Positions 9,018-19,400 of a DNA stretch of 64,000 nucleotides are shown here, one piece after another. Both the position numbers and the translations under genes were made by a program. A model generated the notes under the pieces. It was not told where the DNA came from. It made no database searches and was given only the letters and a program-made list of their open reading frames with translations. Numbering within the stretch: the stretch's first letter is position 1; each line of letters begins with the position of its first letter. Where the stretch lies: NCBI GenBank assembly GCA_017457225.1, contig JAFTHW010000006.1, positions 1 through 64,000 of the forward strand, in the 5' to 3' direction. Source of the stretch: Clostridia bacterium. Its GTDB lineage: Bacteria > Bacillota > Clostridia > Christensenellales > Borkfalkiaceae.

Positions 9018-12000
9018 TTATTTGCTTTCATCTACTCCGTTATTTTCCGTTTTTTTGTTTTTGCTTTTTACCAACACAACAACGAGCGTTGCCGCCAATG
9101 CCACGCTAACGCCGAGCATAATCCATACTACGTACGTAGGCACGCCTTCGTTCGATTCCGGTACGATAACGGACGATTCAGAAGAATCCGTTTCATCGCG
9201 CAGCTTCAAATACAAGATCGTCGATTCCGCCGCTGTGAGCACCGAAAGATTCGATACCAACGCTTTTTGCTCGATCGAAGGAATCTTATCGTATGCCGCG
9301 CGGGCAGCGATAACGGCCGCTTCGTCACTCAACGTGATCTTCTCAGGCAACGCGTTGATGATTGCAATCACCGCCAACGTATCGTCCGTTGCAGCATTGA
9401 TACCCGCTACTTGTACGGAGAAATACTTCGAGAAGATAAAAGTATCGTAGTTTTGACCGTTCGCAGGTTTTACCATAACCAACTTACCCGTGTTATGACC
9501 AATATAATCCACGAAGTTCGCGCCGAAGAAGAAGTTGTTAAAGTTGCTCGTTACATTCCACATATAGAATTTCGTAATGCCAAGCCCGAGATACATATCA
9601 TATCTACCCGTGAACGGTAAATTATCCAAGGAGATATACGACGTATCGTACGCTTCTTCTAACGTAGGAGCTTTATAGCTCGTGAAAACGACCATACCAA
9701 GGTCAGCGCATTCATAGAACGCTTTATCGCCAATCGCTTGGAGTGTAGACGGTAACGTTACATTCTTTAATTTCGCGCCCTCGAACGCTCTTGCGGAAAT
9801 ACGAACCGTACCCTCTTCCACTACGAAAACATCGACTTCTTTATGCATCGGATAGGAAACGAGCATCAGACCGTTGGGAACGCTGTAATACAGTACACCG
9901 TCGATCACTTTCACCGTTTCGCTGATCTCGTAATTAGCTTCCACCGTCGTATTTACTACGACACCGTTAAACGATTCCGTCTTAACTTTGCCATAGACTT
10001 CGATCGGACAACCTGCAAACGGGTTTTCGCCGAGTTTGACGAGTTTCTCGCCGAACGTTACGGAAGTGATCTTGGAATCCGCAAACGCGAAATCGCCGAG
10101 CTCCGTTGCATTCGTCAAGGTTACCGACGTAAGCGCCGTATTGTTAAACGCATACGCGCCGATCGCTTCAATTTTATCCAAATTGCTGATGCTGCTGAGC
10201 TTATCGCAATACGCAAACGCGCCTTTGCCGAGGGATACGTTTTCATTCAACGTAACCGTTTCCAGCGACGTGAGCGCGAACGCGTACTCTCCGATGTTGG
10301 AAACGCTCGAAAGATCTGCATTCGTAACAGCTGCGCCGTAGAACGCATAATTCCCTACGTTCGTAACATTGTTAAGTTCTACATCCGTGAGCGAAATACA
10401 ATTTGCAAACGCGTATTCGGAAACATCCGTGATCTCTGCGCCAAACGTCACTTTTTCCAGCGATTCGTTATAAGCGAACACACCCTCGCTGATCTTCTTG
10501 ACATTCGTCAATACGACCTCTTTCATTTGCGCGGCGTAGTTAGAATACGAATAGCCCGTTACAACGACTTCGCCGTTGACGTAATCTCTTTCATACGCGT
10601 AGAACCATTGGTTATCCTCTTTATGGAATTCCTGCGTAAGCGTACCTGAGAATGCGTATTTACCGATAGAAACGACGCCGGATAAATCTACTTCCGTCAA
10701 GCCTGCGGTGTTCATAAATGCATAATCACCAATGGACGTACCTTCGCCCAACGTAAGCGTCGTCATCTTCGCGTTACCGAAAAATGCGCTTTCGCCAATC
10801 TTAACGTTGTCGCCAACCACGACCGTCTTCAATCTGGAACGCACGCCTTTTTCGTAGTTATAACGATAGTAGCTGTACGTTTCAATCACGTTGCCTTGAT
10901 CGTCTTTTACTTCATACGTATACGGCGTGTAATATTCTTCAAGCTTCGTAACCGTATCGTCTTTCATTACGTCGTAGGTATGCATTTCCACTTCACAGTA
11001 GAACGCATTGTTCCCGATCGTAACGTTGTCGCCGATACGTACCGTTTCCAATTTTTTATTCTCCGCAAACGCATACGCGCCAACCGTCGCGCCGCTTGCA
11101 ATCTCCACTTCTTGAATATTGGTATTGGAGAACGCGTAATCGCCAATGACGTCCACGTGCTCCAAATTAGGCAATGCGGTAAGTGCCGTGCCCGCAAACG
11201 CGTACGCTTCGATATCCGTTACGGTATCCATCGTTACGTTTTCAAGGTTGGAGCAATCCGCAAACGCATACGTGCCTACGTACGTAACGTTGTTCGCTAC
11301 GATTTCGAAAATTTTGGTATTGCCCGCAAACGCGCCCGCTGCAATCGAAGTCGCCTCCGTCAGCGTTACTTTGTTCGCCGTACCTGCATACATAGGCGCA
11401 GCCAAAACAAGTTCCGTTCCCTTATACAGGAGTCCTCCGCCCTCTTCCGTTTTAAACGCGGACTTGGTAGGATCTTTGAGTGTGAACGAAGCCACTTTCG
11501 TACCCGCAAACGCATATTCGCCGATGACAGCAACGTCGTTACCGAGCGTTACGTCCGTAAGCGCTTCGCAACCCTGGAACGCGCGAGCGGAGATAACCGC
11601 AGCGTTGATATCAATGGAAGTAAGTTGCGTACAGCCTTCAAATACGTTTGAGCCGACCTTGATCTTCGGAGCTTCAAATACGATACTGGACAAATATTTA
11701 TTGTTCTTGAACGCGCCAATACCGAGCGATTGTGACGTTTGAGGAAGTTCTACATACGTCAACGGACAGTTTTCGAACGTATAGTTACCGATTGCAACAA
11801 CGGAATCCAACGCGACCGTTTCTAACGCGCAACCCGAAAATGCGCTTTCGTTGATGAACTTCGCATACTTCAATCCCGTGTTCTTAGGAAGATTCGCCGC
11901 CGCTTCGGGATTGTCTTTCGTCTTTTCCCATACTTCCAATTCGGTGATCGTCTTCAAGTTCTTACAGCCAAGGAACGCGCCTACGCCGATCGTCGTCAAA

Positions 12001-15000
12001 GATTTCGGGAAAACAACTTCCTCCAACTTCGTCAATCCTGCAAAGGCATACTGATTGATATGCGTTACGCCCTCGGGAATAACTACTTTTGTAATCGTGT
12101 CTTCACCGATATATTGTTGTTTGATAAGGTAAGGATCTTCTTCGTCGATGATATCGCCTGCCTCTAAGTCTTTATCTACGTATTCGTAGTTCGAGAACGC
12201 GTAAGCGTAAATCGTCGTGAAGCCGCGATCGTCAGGAATAACGACTTCGCCACCCAACCCTTTATAGGACATCAGATACATACCGCTTGCCGTGTACGGA
12301 TCTTTGACCTTAATATTTACACGCCCCGAATACAGCGTCGATTTACCGTCGAACGTGACGTTCACGCTAACACTCGTCGAGCCCTTCGCTTGCGCGATAA
12401 TCGTACCGTTTTCGTCTACGGTAGCAATCTTGCTGTTACCTACTTTATACGTTACCGCCGTACGATCGGGGAAATACGAGTCGAGCGTATGCGTAAGCGT
12501 AACGCTTTCGGACGGGAACATCGAAAGCGTATACTCACCGTCGAAGTTATATTCGCCGCCCGTTTCACCGATTTCACGATCATCTCTTACGGTTGTATGA
12601 TATGCCTTATTTGTCTTATAGCCCGTAACAGTAAATTTATTGACTTCGGGAATGGTATATCCTCCGACGAAACCTTCGTCCCCGGGAGCGAGAACTTTAA
12701 CGTTCATACTCGCGGTAATCTTATTGCCCGCCTTATCGTAACCCACCGCCGTAATCTTTGCCGAACCGCTTTCCTTTGCAAGCAAGGTCTGGTTGACGAT
12801 AGAAACAACTTCCTTTTCAGGATCGTCTTGCGTGATCTCGAAATCCAGCACTTGCAACCAACTTTCACCGGGGAAGATCTCCAAGACTTCGGAAAGATCC
12901 TTGGTTTCGTTGGGGCTTAAATTAAGCGTTTCCTCTGTGAAATACATTGCCAAAATTTCATCGGGCAAACGGAGTTCATAGGTCGAAGCGTTCATTGCGT
13001 AGTCATAACAAATCGCAAGGAACGAATTCGTACTGTAATTGATCGTAAACTCGCCGTTTTCATCGTACGAAGATCCCGCCGAATTTTTCAGTTGCGCGAT
13101 ATAGTCCGTCAGTTCAACCGTTACCGTCGAGGTGGAATTGAAGGATGAATAGATCGGCGTCATATACTTACCGAACGTATCCATACTGAAAACGTATTCC
13201 GTTTCGGGATCGTTTTCAGGAATGATCTGACCAAGCTGCAACGCCATCGCATAGTGATTATCGTAGATGCTCAAATCCGCGTACAACGAGGTCTTTTTCG
13301 TCGTTCTATCAAATTCTGTACGATAGGCTACGTCCGTAACCACGGGAGCTTGGAAGTCGATAAACAACGGGAACTCGAATACGTTCCGTACGTTTTGTTG
13401 AGATTCCTTTTCGCCGTAGTCGATATAAGTCGTGATCGTTACCGTATACTGCGTATTATTTTTGAGATTATGTTCAAGCGCGCGGAATTCCACGTCGATA
13501 TCCGAGGGATAAATTGTATTGCCGCCGCTCGTTGATTTTCTTTGGTTGTAATCCGTTCTTTCAAAGATTACGCTACCCGTGGAATCCTCCACAATTTCAA
13601 TATTGAGTTCCTTTACGTTACGCAGCAAGCCTGCCCAAACGGAGCGGATACCGTTTACCGTGAAGTTGGTATCGTTTTCCTGATTGGAGATCGCGATATG
13701 ATCCTTGCTCGCCGCAATCTTCGTAGCCATAGGATCTTGTTCGAAGTAATATTCGCCGAGTACCGAGATATAATCGCTATACAGACGACCGATTACACGC
13801 GTTGCGTAAGCGTCCGCCATCAATTTGTCTTCCGCGTCGATACCCGGGTTGATTTCGTCTTTATGTGTATCGTAATATTCTTCGTCAAAAATGGGAGCTT
13901 CCGTCCAATCACCATAGAACGCGAGCAGGGGAACGTTCAAATTTACTTTCGCGCCACTCACCGCTTTTGCCGTTACGAAGCCCTCTACGTACATACCGTG
14001 TTCAAACGAATCTTCGAGATATTGCTTATCCGCGTCGTTCAACGTAATCGTAACGGAAACGGTTGCTTTCCCTTTTGCCGAAACAACTACTTGGTTGCCT
14101 TGCTGAGAACCGCCTGTGACTCCCGTAACGACCGTATTGCTGCTATCGAGCAAATAACCGTCCTGCGTGGAAGTCGTATCGCCGTGACTCGTGTACGTAG
14201 GGCTGACGCCTTCGGTAAGGAGTATAGAGCCGATCTCGTACGTTACCGCTTGATTACTGATATTGTTGATTGCGAACGTCATTTTATAAACGCCCGTACA
14301 ATCCTTATCGTCGCCGAGCTCCAACTTACTCTTATCCATCTCCAAGCCATTTTCGTCAAACGTAGTAATATACGCTTCCGTCGTCGTAGCTTTGTTAATA
14401 TTGATAAGGCCTGCGCCCTGTTTTCTGACAGCATAAGCAAGTCCGTTCTTATTGTAGATGATATCCGCCGTGGACATCATAACTTGATTGACGATGGACG
14501 TGATTTGGTTCGTCGTCAAATCGTTGCCGAACGTACCGCTGTATTTTACGTATTGGCGAATGAGCGCCGCCGCGCCCGCTTGGTTGGGAGCAGCCATAGA
14601 CGTACCCGACAATCTGTCGTAAGACTGACCGGGGACAGCCGAATAAATCTCGCCGCCGTGCGCCGTGATTTCGGGCTTGATCTTCAAATCCGACGTAGGT
14701 CCCCAAGAAGAGAAGTCGGACATAAAAGGACCTGCCTTATTCGCTTTGCTGATACGAATCGTACCCGTTTGAGATGCTGCCAACAACTCACCGTCGTCCT
14801 GCGAGATGGAGCAGACCGCGCCGACGTCCGCGCCGACGGACATCGAAATCGTACCGGATACGTTGTTATAGATGATGATACCAGCCGCGCCTTTTTCTTT
14901 CAACGCTACACGCACTTTATCCTCGAACGTCGTCGTACCACGTTTTACGAGAACGATCTTGCCCGCGTAGTGTGGCGCATCGTAAGGATAGTCGGACGAA

Positions 15001-16442
15001 CGTCCGATACCAGGAATCGTTTCATATTGAAAGTCATAACTGTCGGGATTCCCAACGGTTGCTAAAATTTCCCCCACGAAGTCTTTCTTTTGCTCCGCGT
15101 CAGAGGTAGAAGCTTCGTTAAAGTAAATAATTTGGTCGTTATAAGTAAGGTAAGGCGTTTTTACACCGTCGACAGAAGCAACGGACAAAGCCGCGTCGTA
15201 CGTCGAAGGAGAGCCTACCGTACCTGAATCGGGGTTCGACGTAAGCGGATTATTACCGTTCTTTTCCGAACCCATCGTCGCATTGTAATTGTTTGCCGCT
15301 GCCGCAATCAAGGAGATACCTGCAGCTTTAATGCTCTCGTAGACTTCGTCGAGATGTTTTTCATCCTCTTCACGGGAGAAACCTGCCGTAGAGCCCAAGG
15401 ACATATTGATAACATCCACGCCCAATACGACACAGTCTTCCAAGCCCGCTAAAATCCACGACGTCTTCGCGCCGTCCTGCGCGTCGGAGAATACTTTCAT
15501 AATTGCGAGCTGCGCGTTGGGCGCGACACCCGTGATCTCGTCGTCTTTACCGGCGATAATACCCGCTACGTGCGTACCATGTTCGGAATTAATAGGAAGA
15601 ACGTCGGGATCTTTATCCGCATAGTCGTATGCGAAAGGAACTTTTTTGTTGATATATACGTCTTCGCCCGTAAGACCTGCGCTAAATTTCGCGGCCGTCG
15701 TTTTCGAAATTTTCGAAGAAACGGTATCGAGTGTAAACGCTTCCTTGCTAGTCGTGAAGTTATCCACGCTGAACGCCGAGTGCGTATAGTCCAACCCCGT
15801 ATCTAAAACGGCTACTACGACGCCGTCGCCTTGATATTGCGACTTGGAGCTGTCGAATATACCCGTTTCATAAACGTCTACTTCGTTCGTAACGACTTCC
15901 GTAACCGCAGGAGCATATACTTCACCGATGATCAACGTAGCCGAATCACCTAACACACCACCGACCTTGTCAAAGTCTGCCGCCTTTAAAGTAATTTCAA
16001 AACCGCTCAAAACGGTGTCGTACTTTTCGCCTAAGGTATACGATACGCCTGATTTATTCAACTTCTTAATGAGTTGCTTCCGATCCTTTTCTACCGCCGC
16101 TTCGATTTTCTTTGCTTGCGCGGAAACCGCGTACTCGCTCAATGATTTCGAACCCGTATAATCTGCATACGCTTCCACGATCGTCTGCGTATCCATTTTT
16201 ACGATAACGGAAATTTCGTCTTGTTCGGAAATGGTTTCAGGAAGTTGGAATACGACGTCTTTATCGAAATAATCCTCGACCTTCGTATCAATCGCCGCGC
16301 TCGTTTTGGAAATGTAGGAATCCGCGTCCGTTACAACGCCGCCTTGCGCGGTCTTGATGCTTTCGGCGAAAACACCGCCGACAAAGCTCACCGCGCCAAG
16401 GAGCGAAAGTACTTTAATTACCTTTTTTCTTGCTTTTGCCAT
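9018..16442 (-). CDS. Giant S8 subtilase with PA domain, Big_2 and BspA-type LRRs, C-terminal membrane anchor
   Basis: This is a cell-surface serine protease of 2474 aa. Order of parts: signal peptide (about 1-27); propeptide-like region (about 70-180); S8 catalytic domain with Asp214 in LDTGLDYTHS, His288 in EHGTHVAG and Ser615 in LSGTSMAAP; a protease-associated domain inserted at about 477-564 (YAGKIVLVKRGTTTF); Fn3-like beta domains as in lactocepin and C5a peptidase; two Big_2-like Ig domains before about 1385 (one with KIATVDENGTIIAQAKG); BspA-type LRRs at about 1390-2260 (units such as IGEYAFA and ISARAFQGC); a spacer; and one membrane helix near 2435-2460 (WIMLGVSVALAATLVVVLV) followed by a basic tail. 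No LPXTG motif is seen, so it is membrane-anchored rather than sortase-linked. All three catalytic residues are intact. The downstream opp genes suggest its products are imported. Confidence 0.93.
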   Translation of the reverse strand: MAKARKKVIKVLSLLGAVSFVGGVFAESIKTAQGGVVTDADSYISKTSAAIDTKVEDYFDKDVVFQLPETISEQDEISVIVKMDTQTIVEAYADYTGSKSLSEYAVSAQAKKIEAAVEKDRKQLIKKLNKSGVSYTLGEKYDTVLSGFEITLKAADFDKVGGVLGDSATLIIGEVYAPAVTEVVTNEVDVYETGIFDSSKSQYQGDGVVVAVLDTGLDYTHSAFSVDNFTTSKEAFTLDTVSSKISKTTAAKFSAGLTGEDVYINKKVPFAYDYADKDPDVLPINSEHGTHVAGIIAGKDDEITGVAPNAQLAIMKVFSDAQDGAKTSWILAGLEDCVVLGVDVINMSLGSTAGFSREEDEKHLDEVYESIKAAGISLIAAAANNYNATMGSEKNGNNPLTSNPDSGTVGSPSTYDAALSVASVDGVKTPYLTYNDQIIYFNEASTSDAEQKKDFVGEILATVGNPDSYDFQYETIPGIGRSSDYPYDAPHYAGKIVLVKRGTTTFEDKVRVALKEKGAAGIIIYNNVSGTISMSVGADVGAVCSISQDDGELLAASQTGTIRISKANKAGPFMSDFSSWGPTSDLKIKPEITAHGGEIYSAVPGQSYDRLSGTSMAAPNQAGAAALIRQYVKYSGTFGNDLTTNQITSIVNQVMMSTADIIYNKNGLAYAVRKQGAGLININKATTTEAYITTFDENGLEMDKSKLELGDDKDCTGVYKMTFAINNISNQAVTYEIGSILLTEGVSPTYTSHGDTTSTQDGYLLDSSNTVVTGVTGGSQQGNQVVVSAKGKATVSVTITLNDADKQYLEDSFEHGMYVEGFVTAKAVSGAKVNLNVPLLAFYGDWTEAPIFDEEYYDTHKDEINPGIDAEDKLMADAYATRVIGRLYSDYISVLGEYYFEQDPMATKIAASKDHIAISNQENDTNFTVNGIRSVWAGLLRNVKELNIEIVEDSTGSVIFERTDYNQRKSTSGGNTIYPSDIDVEFRALEHNLKNNTQYTVTITTYIDYGEKESQQNVRNVFEFPLFIDFQAPVVTDVAYRTEFDRTTKKTSLYADLSIYDNHYAMALQLGQIIPENDPETEYVFSMDTFGKYMTPIYSSFNSTSTVTVELTDYIAQLKNSAGSSYDENGEFTINYSTNSFLAICYDYAMNASTYELRLPDEILAMYFTEETLNLSPNETKDLSEVLEIFPGESWLQVLDFEITQDDPEKEVVSIVNQTLLAKESGSAKITAVGYDKAGNKITASMNVKVLAPGDEGFVGGYTIPEVNKFTVTGYKTNKAYHTTVRDDREIGETGGEYNFDGEYTLSMFPSESVTLTHTLDSYFPDRTAVTYKVGNSKIATVDENGTIIAQAKGSTSVSVNVTFDGKSTLYSGRVNIKVKDPYTASGMYLMSYKGLGGEVVIPDDRGFTTIYAYAFSNYEYVDKDLEAGDIIDEEDPYLIKQQYIGEDTITKVVIPEGVTHINQYAFAGLTKLEEVVFPKSLTTIGVGAFLGCKNLKTITELEVWEKTKDNPEAAANLPKNTGLKYAKFINESAFSGCALETVALDSVVAIGNYTFENCPLTYVELPQTSQSLGIGAFKNNKYLSSIVFEAPKIKVGSNVFEGCTQLTSIDINAAVISARAFQGCEALTDVTLGNDVAVIGEYAFAGTKVASFTLKDPTKSAFKTEEGGGLLYKGTELVLAAPMYAGTANKVTLTEATSIAAGAFAGNTKIFEIVANNVTYVGTYAFADCSNLENVTMDTVTDIEAYAFAGTALTALPNLEHVDVIGDYAFSNTNIQEVEIASGATVGAYAFAENKKLETVRIGDNVTIGNNAFYCEVEMHTYDVMKDDTVTKLEEYYTPYTYEVKDDQGNVIETYSYYRYNYEKGVRSRLKTVVVGDNVKIGESAFFGNAKMTTLTLGEGTSIGDYAFMNTAGLTEVDLSGVVSIGKYAFSGTLTQEFHKEDNQWFYAYERDYVNGEVVVTGYSYSNYAAQMKEVVLTNVKKISEGVFAYNESLEKVTFGAEITDVSEYAFANCISLTDVELNNVTNVGNYAFYGAAVTNADLSSVSNIGEYAFALTSLETVTLNENVSLGKGAFAYCDKLSSISNLDKIEAIGAYAFNNTALTSVTLTNATELGDFAFADSKITSVTFGEKLVKLGENPFAGCPIEVYGKVKTESFNGVVVNTTVEANYEISETVKVIDGVLYYSVPNGLMLVSYPMHKEVDVFVVEEGTVRISARAFEGAKLKNVTLPSTLQAIGDKAFYECADLGMVVFTSYKAPTLEEAYDTSYISLDNLPFTGRYDMYLGLGITKFYMWNVTSNFNNFFFGANFVDYIGHNTGKLVMVKPANGQNYDTFIFSKYFSVQVAGINAATDDTLAVIAIINALPEKITLSDEAAVIAARAAYDKIPSIEQKALVSNLSVLTAAESTILYLKLRDETDSSESSVIVPESNEGVPTYVVWIMLGVSVALAATLVVVLVKSKNKKTENNGVDESK

Positions 16443-16470
16443 TTTGATTTATCCTTTCTACTTTATGCCT

Positions 16471-19400
16471 TTATGCATTTACTTCTTCAATAGCCGCTTT
16501 GCCGTCTGCAATCGTAACCGTATAGGTCTTATCGTTGCCTGCAACGACCGTATAAGTATCATTGCTACCTGTCGTGCAACTGTCTACGAATATCGTTTCG
16601 CCTCCGATTACCATCAGCAATACGCCTTTCGTTTCACTCACGTCTACGTAAGCCGTTCCGTCCTCCGTATAATACGTTTGCACTTCTTCTGAAGTAACGG
16701 TTGCCGTTTTATACGTTTTTACAGGCTCTTCACCGTTCTCGCCACCAATAGAGTCGGAATCATTTTCTTCCAAAACGATCGTATAATAGGTCGTTGCGGT
16801 AATATCCCCTCTATCGTCTTTCGTTCTCGTAACGTACGATACGGTATTGCCTTTCAGGAATACGTTGTCCGTTTCTATCGTTTCGTCGTTTTGCAACAAC
16901 TCTACCGAGAAGATTCTGCCACTGGCGATATTCGCTTCGGAAGTGATGACTCGCTCCACCTTGACTGTATAACCGTCATTCGCCTCAATGGTTTCGCAAC
17001 GGGTCAAAGCATATACTCTGTAACCCTGCGCGCTTACGAATGCGGGGTGATACGAAATGATGAAGTACAAACGGTACGTGTAACCGTCCTTTGCGGTAAA
17101 TTCCGCATACGGATACGTAGTTCCATCGGTATCGTGATACGTCGCTTTTTCAAACGAGAGCAGCTCACCGTTTAAATCGAACATTTCCGATCCTTCGCCG
17201 AATTCCGCTGTTACGTAGCATTCCGTTTCCGTACCCTCTACGTCGTAAATACGGTTGATCGACAACGTACCGATGTCGTTTTCGTACGTACTTGCATACG
17301 AAGAACCGAGGAAGTAGTAATATCTGTAATACGTATCGAGATAGTTATAGGATACCGCCGACCGTACGCAACGCATTGCCGTGATCTTATACGTATTGTC
17401 AAGCGTCTGCGTTTCCGTCTTTTCGCCATTATACGTAACGGTAATATCGTAGCGGTATACACCAAGCGCGCCTGCTACTTCTACGTACATTGTAACATTT
17501 CCGTCTTCATCCATCTCACGCGCAACGTTACAGTTGTATTGTTTCGCGCCGAACGTTACCTTGCCTTGAACGGAGAATTCGCCGTTGCCCGTCGGAGAGA
17601 AGATCAACGTACTGAGCGTACCCGAAAGATAACCGTCGTTAAGGATAGGATATTCCTCTTCCGTCGCTTCATCGCGCACAAACGAAATAGACAGACCGTT
17701 ATTCGCATAGTATTCCTTGCCGCCGTATTCCTTTACGTCCGTGAAACGCCCGAAAGTCTTGTCTTCTACAAAACCATATTCGTTTGCGTCGCTAGCCAAA
17801 GGATCTTGACGGTAGATGACTACGTCGTTGTTTACAATATTATAATAATAACGTTCCCCACCGTTGAAGATCGCAAATCCGTATTTAGAGAATAATAACG
17901 ATTCAAGATCTTTCGTGTAATAGCCTCTTGCAGAGAATTGAATAGGCGTAGCCGTTCCTGCCGCTACATCGTACACGTAGATACAGCCGTCTGAGCCGTC
18001 GCTGTTTTCATAATACAACATCGTGTCGCTAATCAGCGTATAAGCCCCAACGCTCTTTACGCCCGTTTCGTCGTACTTCGTTGCGTTCCCTACGTCGTCT
18101 AACGTAAGTACCGTCCAACCGTCTTTCAACTGCGTTACGAACGTACGAACTACTTCTTTATGACTGATTACAAACTCGCCGAATACGTCGGGAGCATTCG
18201 AAAGCGTAGGACATTCGCCCACGAGCGTAACGGTCTCCCCGCCTTTCGCATAAGTGAGCGTGAATACGTCACCAGATTTTTCATACGAGCCGTCTTGCGT
18301 AATATACGTACGATCTTCTCCGTCTAAAGTGAACACAGAAAGCTTGCCGTTCGCCCCGTCCATTTCCACGTACAAACCGATTTCCGCTTGATTATCTACC
18401 ACCGCGTATACGCCGTATTCTGCGGAAAGCGCAACAAACGTTTCGTTGGTGAGCTTGAAATAGCGATACGTGCCGCTCGCCGTCAATGCGATAACGTCGC
18501 TTGCGGAAACGCAATAGCTACCTGCATATACCGTACCGTCCGTATCCGTATAAGATGCCCAATAACTGTAACCGTCTAAATTCAAACGTCCGCCGTCGAT
18601 AGAGGATCTATATTGCCCATTATACGTTTCGTTATAAGGATAGAAGCGGTTGCCGATCAAAATGTATTCGAACGTCTTGCCCGTCGCCGTAAATCTGTAA
18701 ACAGTTTCTTCCTTTTCGTAGGAGGTCTTATCGAGTTGTTCGAACGTACCAACAAACTCCTCTTTCCCGTCCTCTGTTTCTACCGTATACGTCGCGCCGC
18801 CTTTGCCGTTAAATACGATATATTCTTTATCTTTTGTAACTCCTTTCGCGTCTACAAGATATGCGTTGTAAGGCGCGTGTTCCAACGTAATGAACGTACC
18901 GTTCTCCTCGTCGATTTCAAGGTATACGTTGTTACTCAAACGCGAAACGATTGCCGTAATTCCCTCCGAAGTGGAATATTCTCCCGTGATCACTGCGCCG
19001 TCTTCTCTGTAGATCGCAAGCCCTGCAATGATCGTCAACGTTGCGTTGCTGTTCGGATCACTCGAAACATATTCCTTATTAAATTCATCACTACCTTTAT
19101 CCGTCGTAACTTCATACCAATAGTTGATACGATACGATGTCGACGAAGTATCGAGAGCGCATTTAAAAGCAATAACTTTCGTCAAATCCACAGGGGACGT
19201 GGAAGCTTCGCCTGCCGTCGGTTTGAGTTCCTCTCTCGTATAAACGTAGAGTTTTGAGTGCTCGTCGTATTCAAACTTACCGCTCGACACCTCGACGTAT
19301 TCTCTTTCCGTCGTGTAGCCGTATACGGTTGCGTAGCCCTCTTCAACATCGTTGATAACGAGCATCGGCGCGTAATACGTGCCGTTTGCGTCCTTGTAGT

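Noticed and set aside
13542..15065. A 507-codon plus-strand open frame opposite the subtilase gene
   Set aside because: It lies opposite the catalytic domain, whose Asp, His and Ser motifs are intact on the minus strand; the antisense product has no recognisable features.
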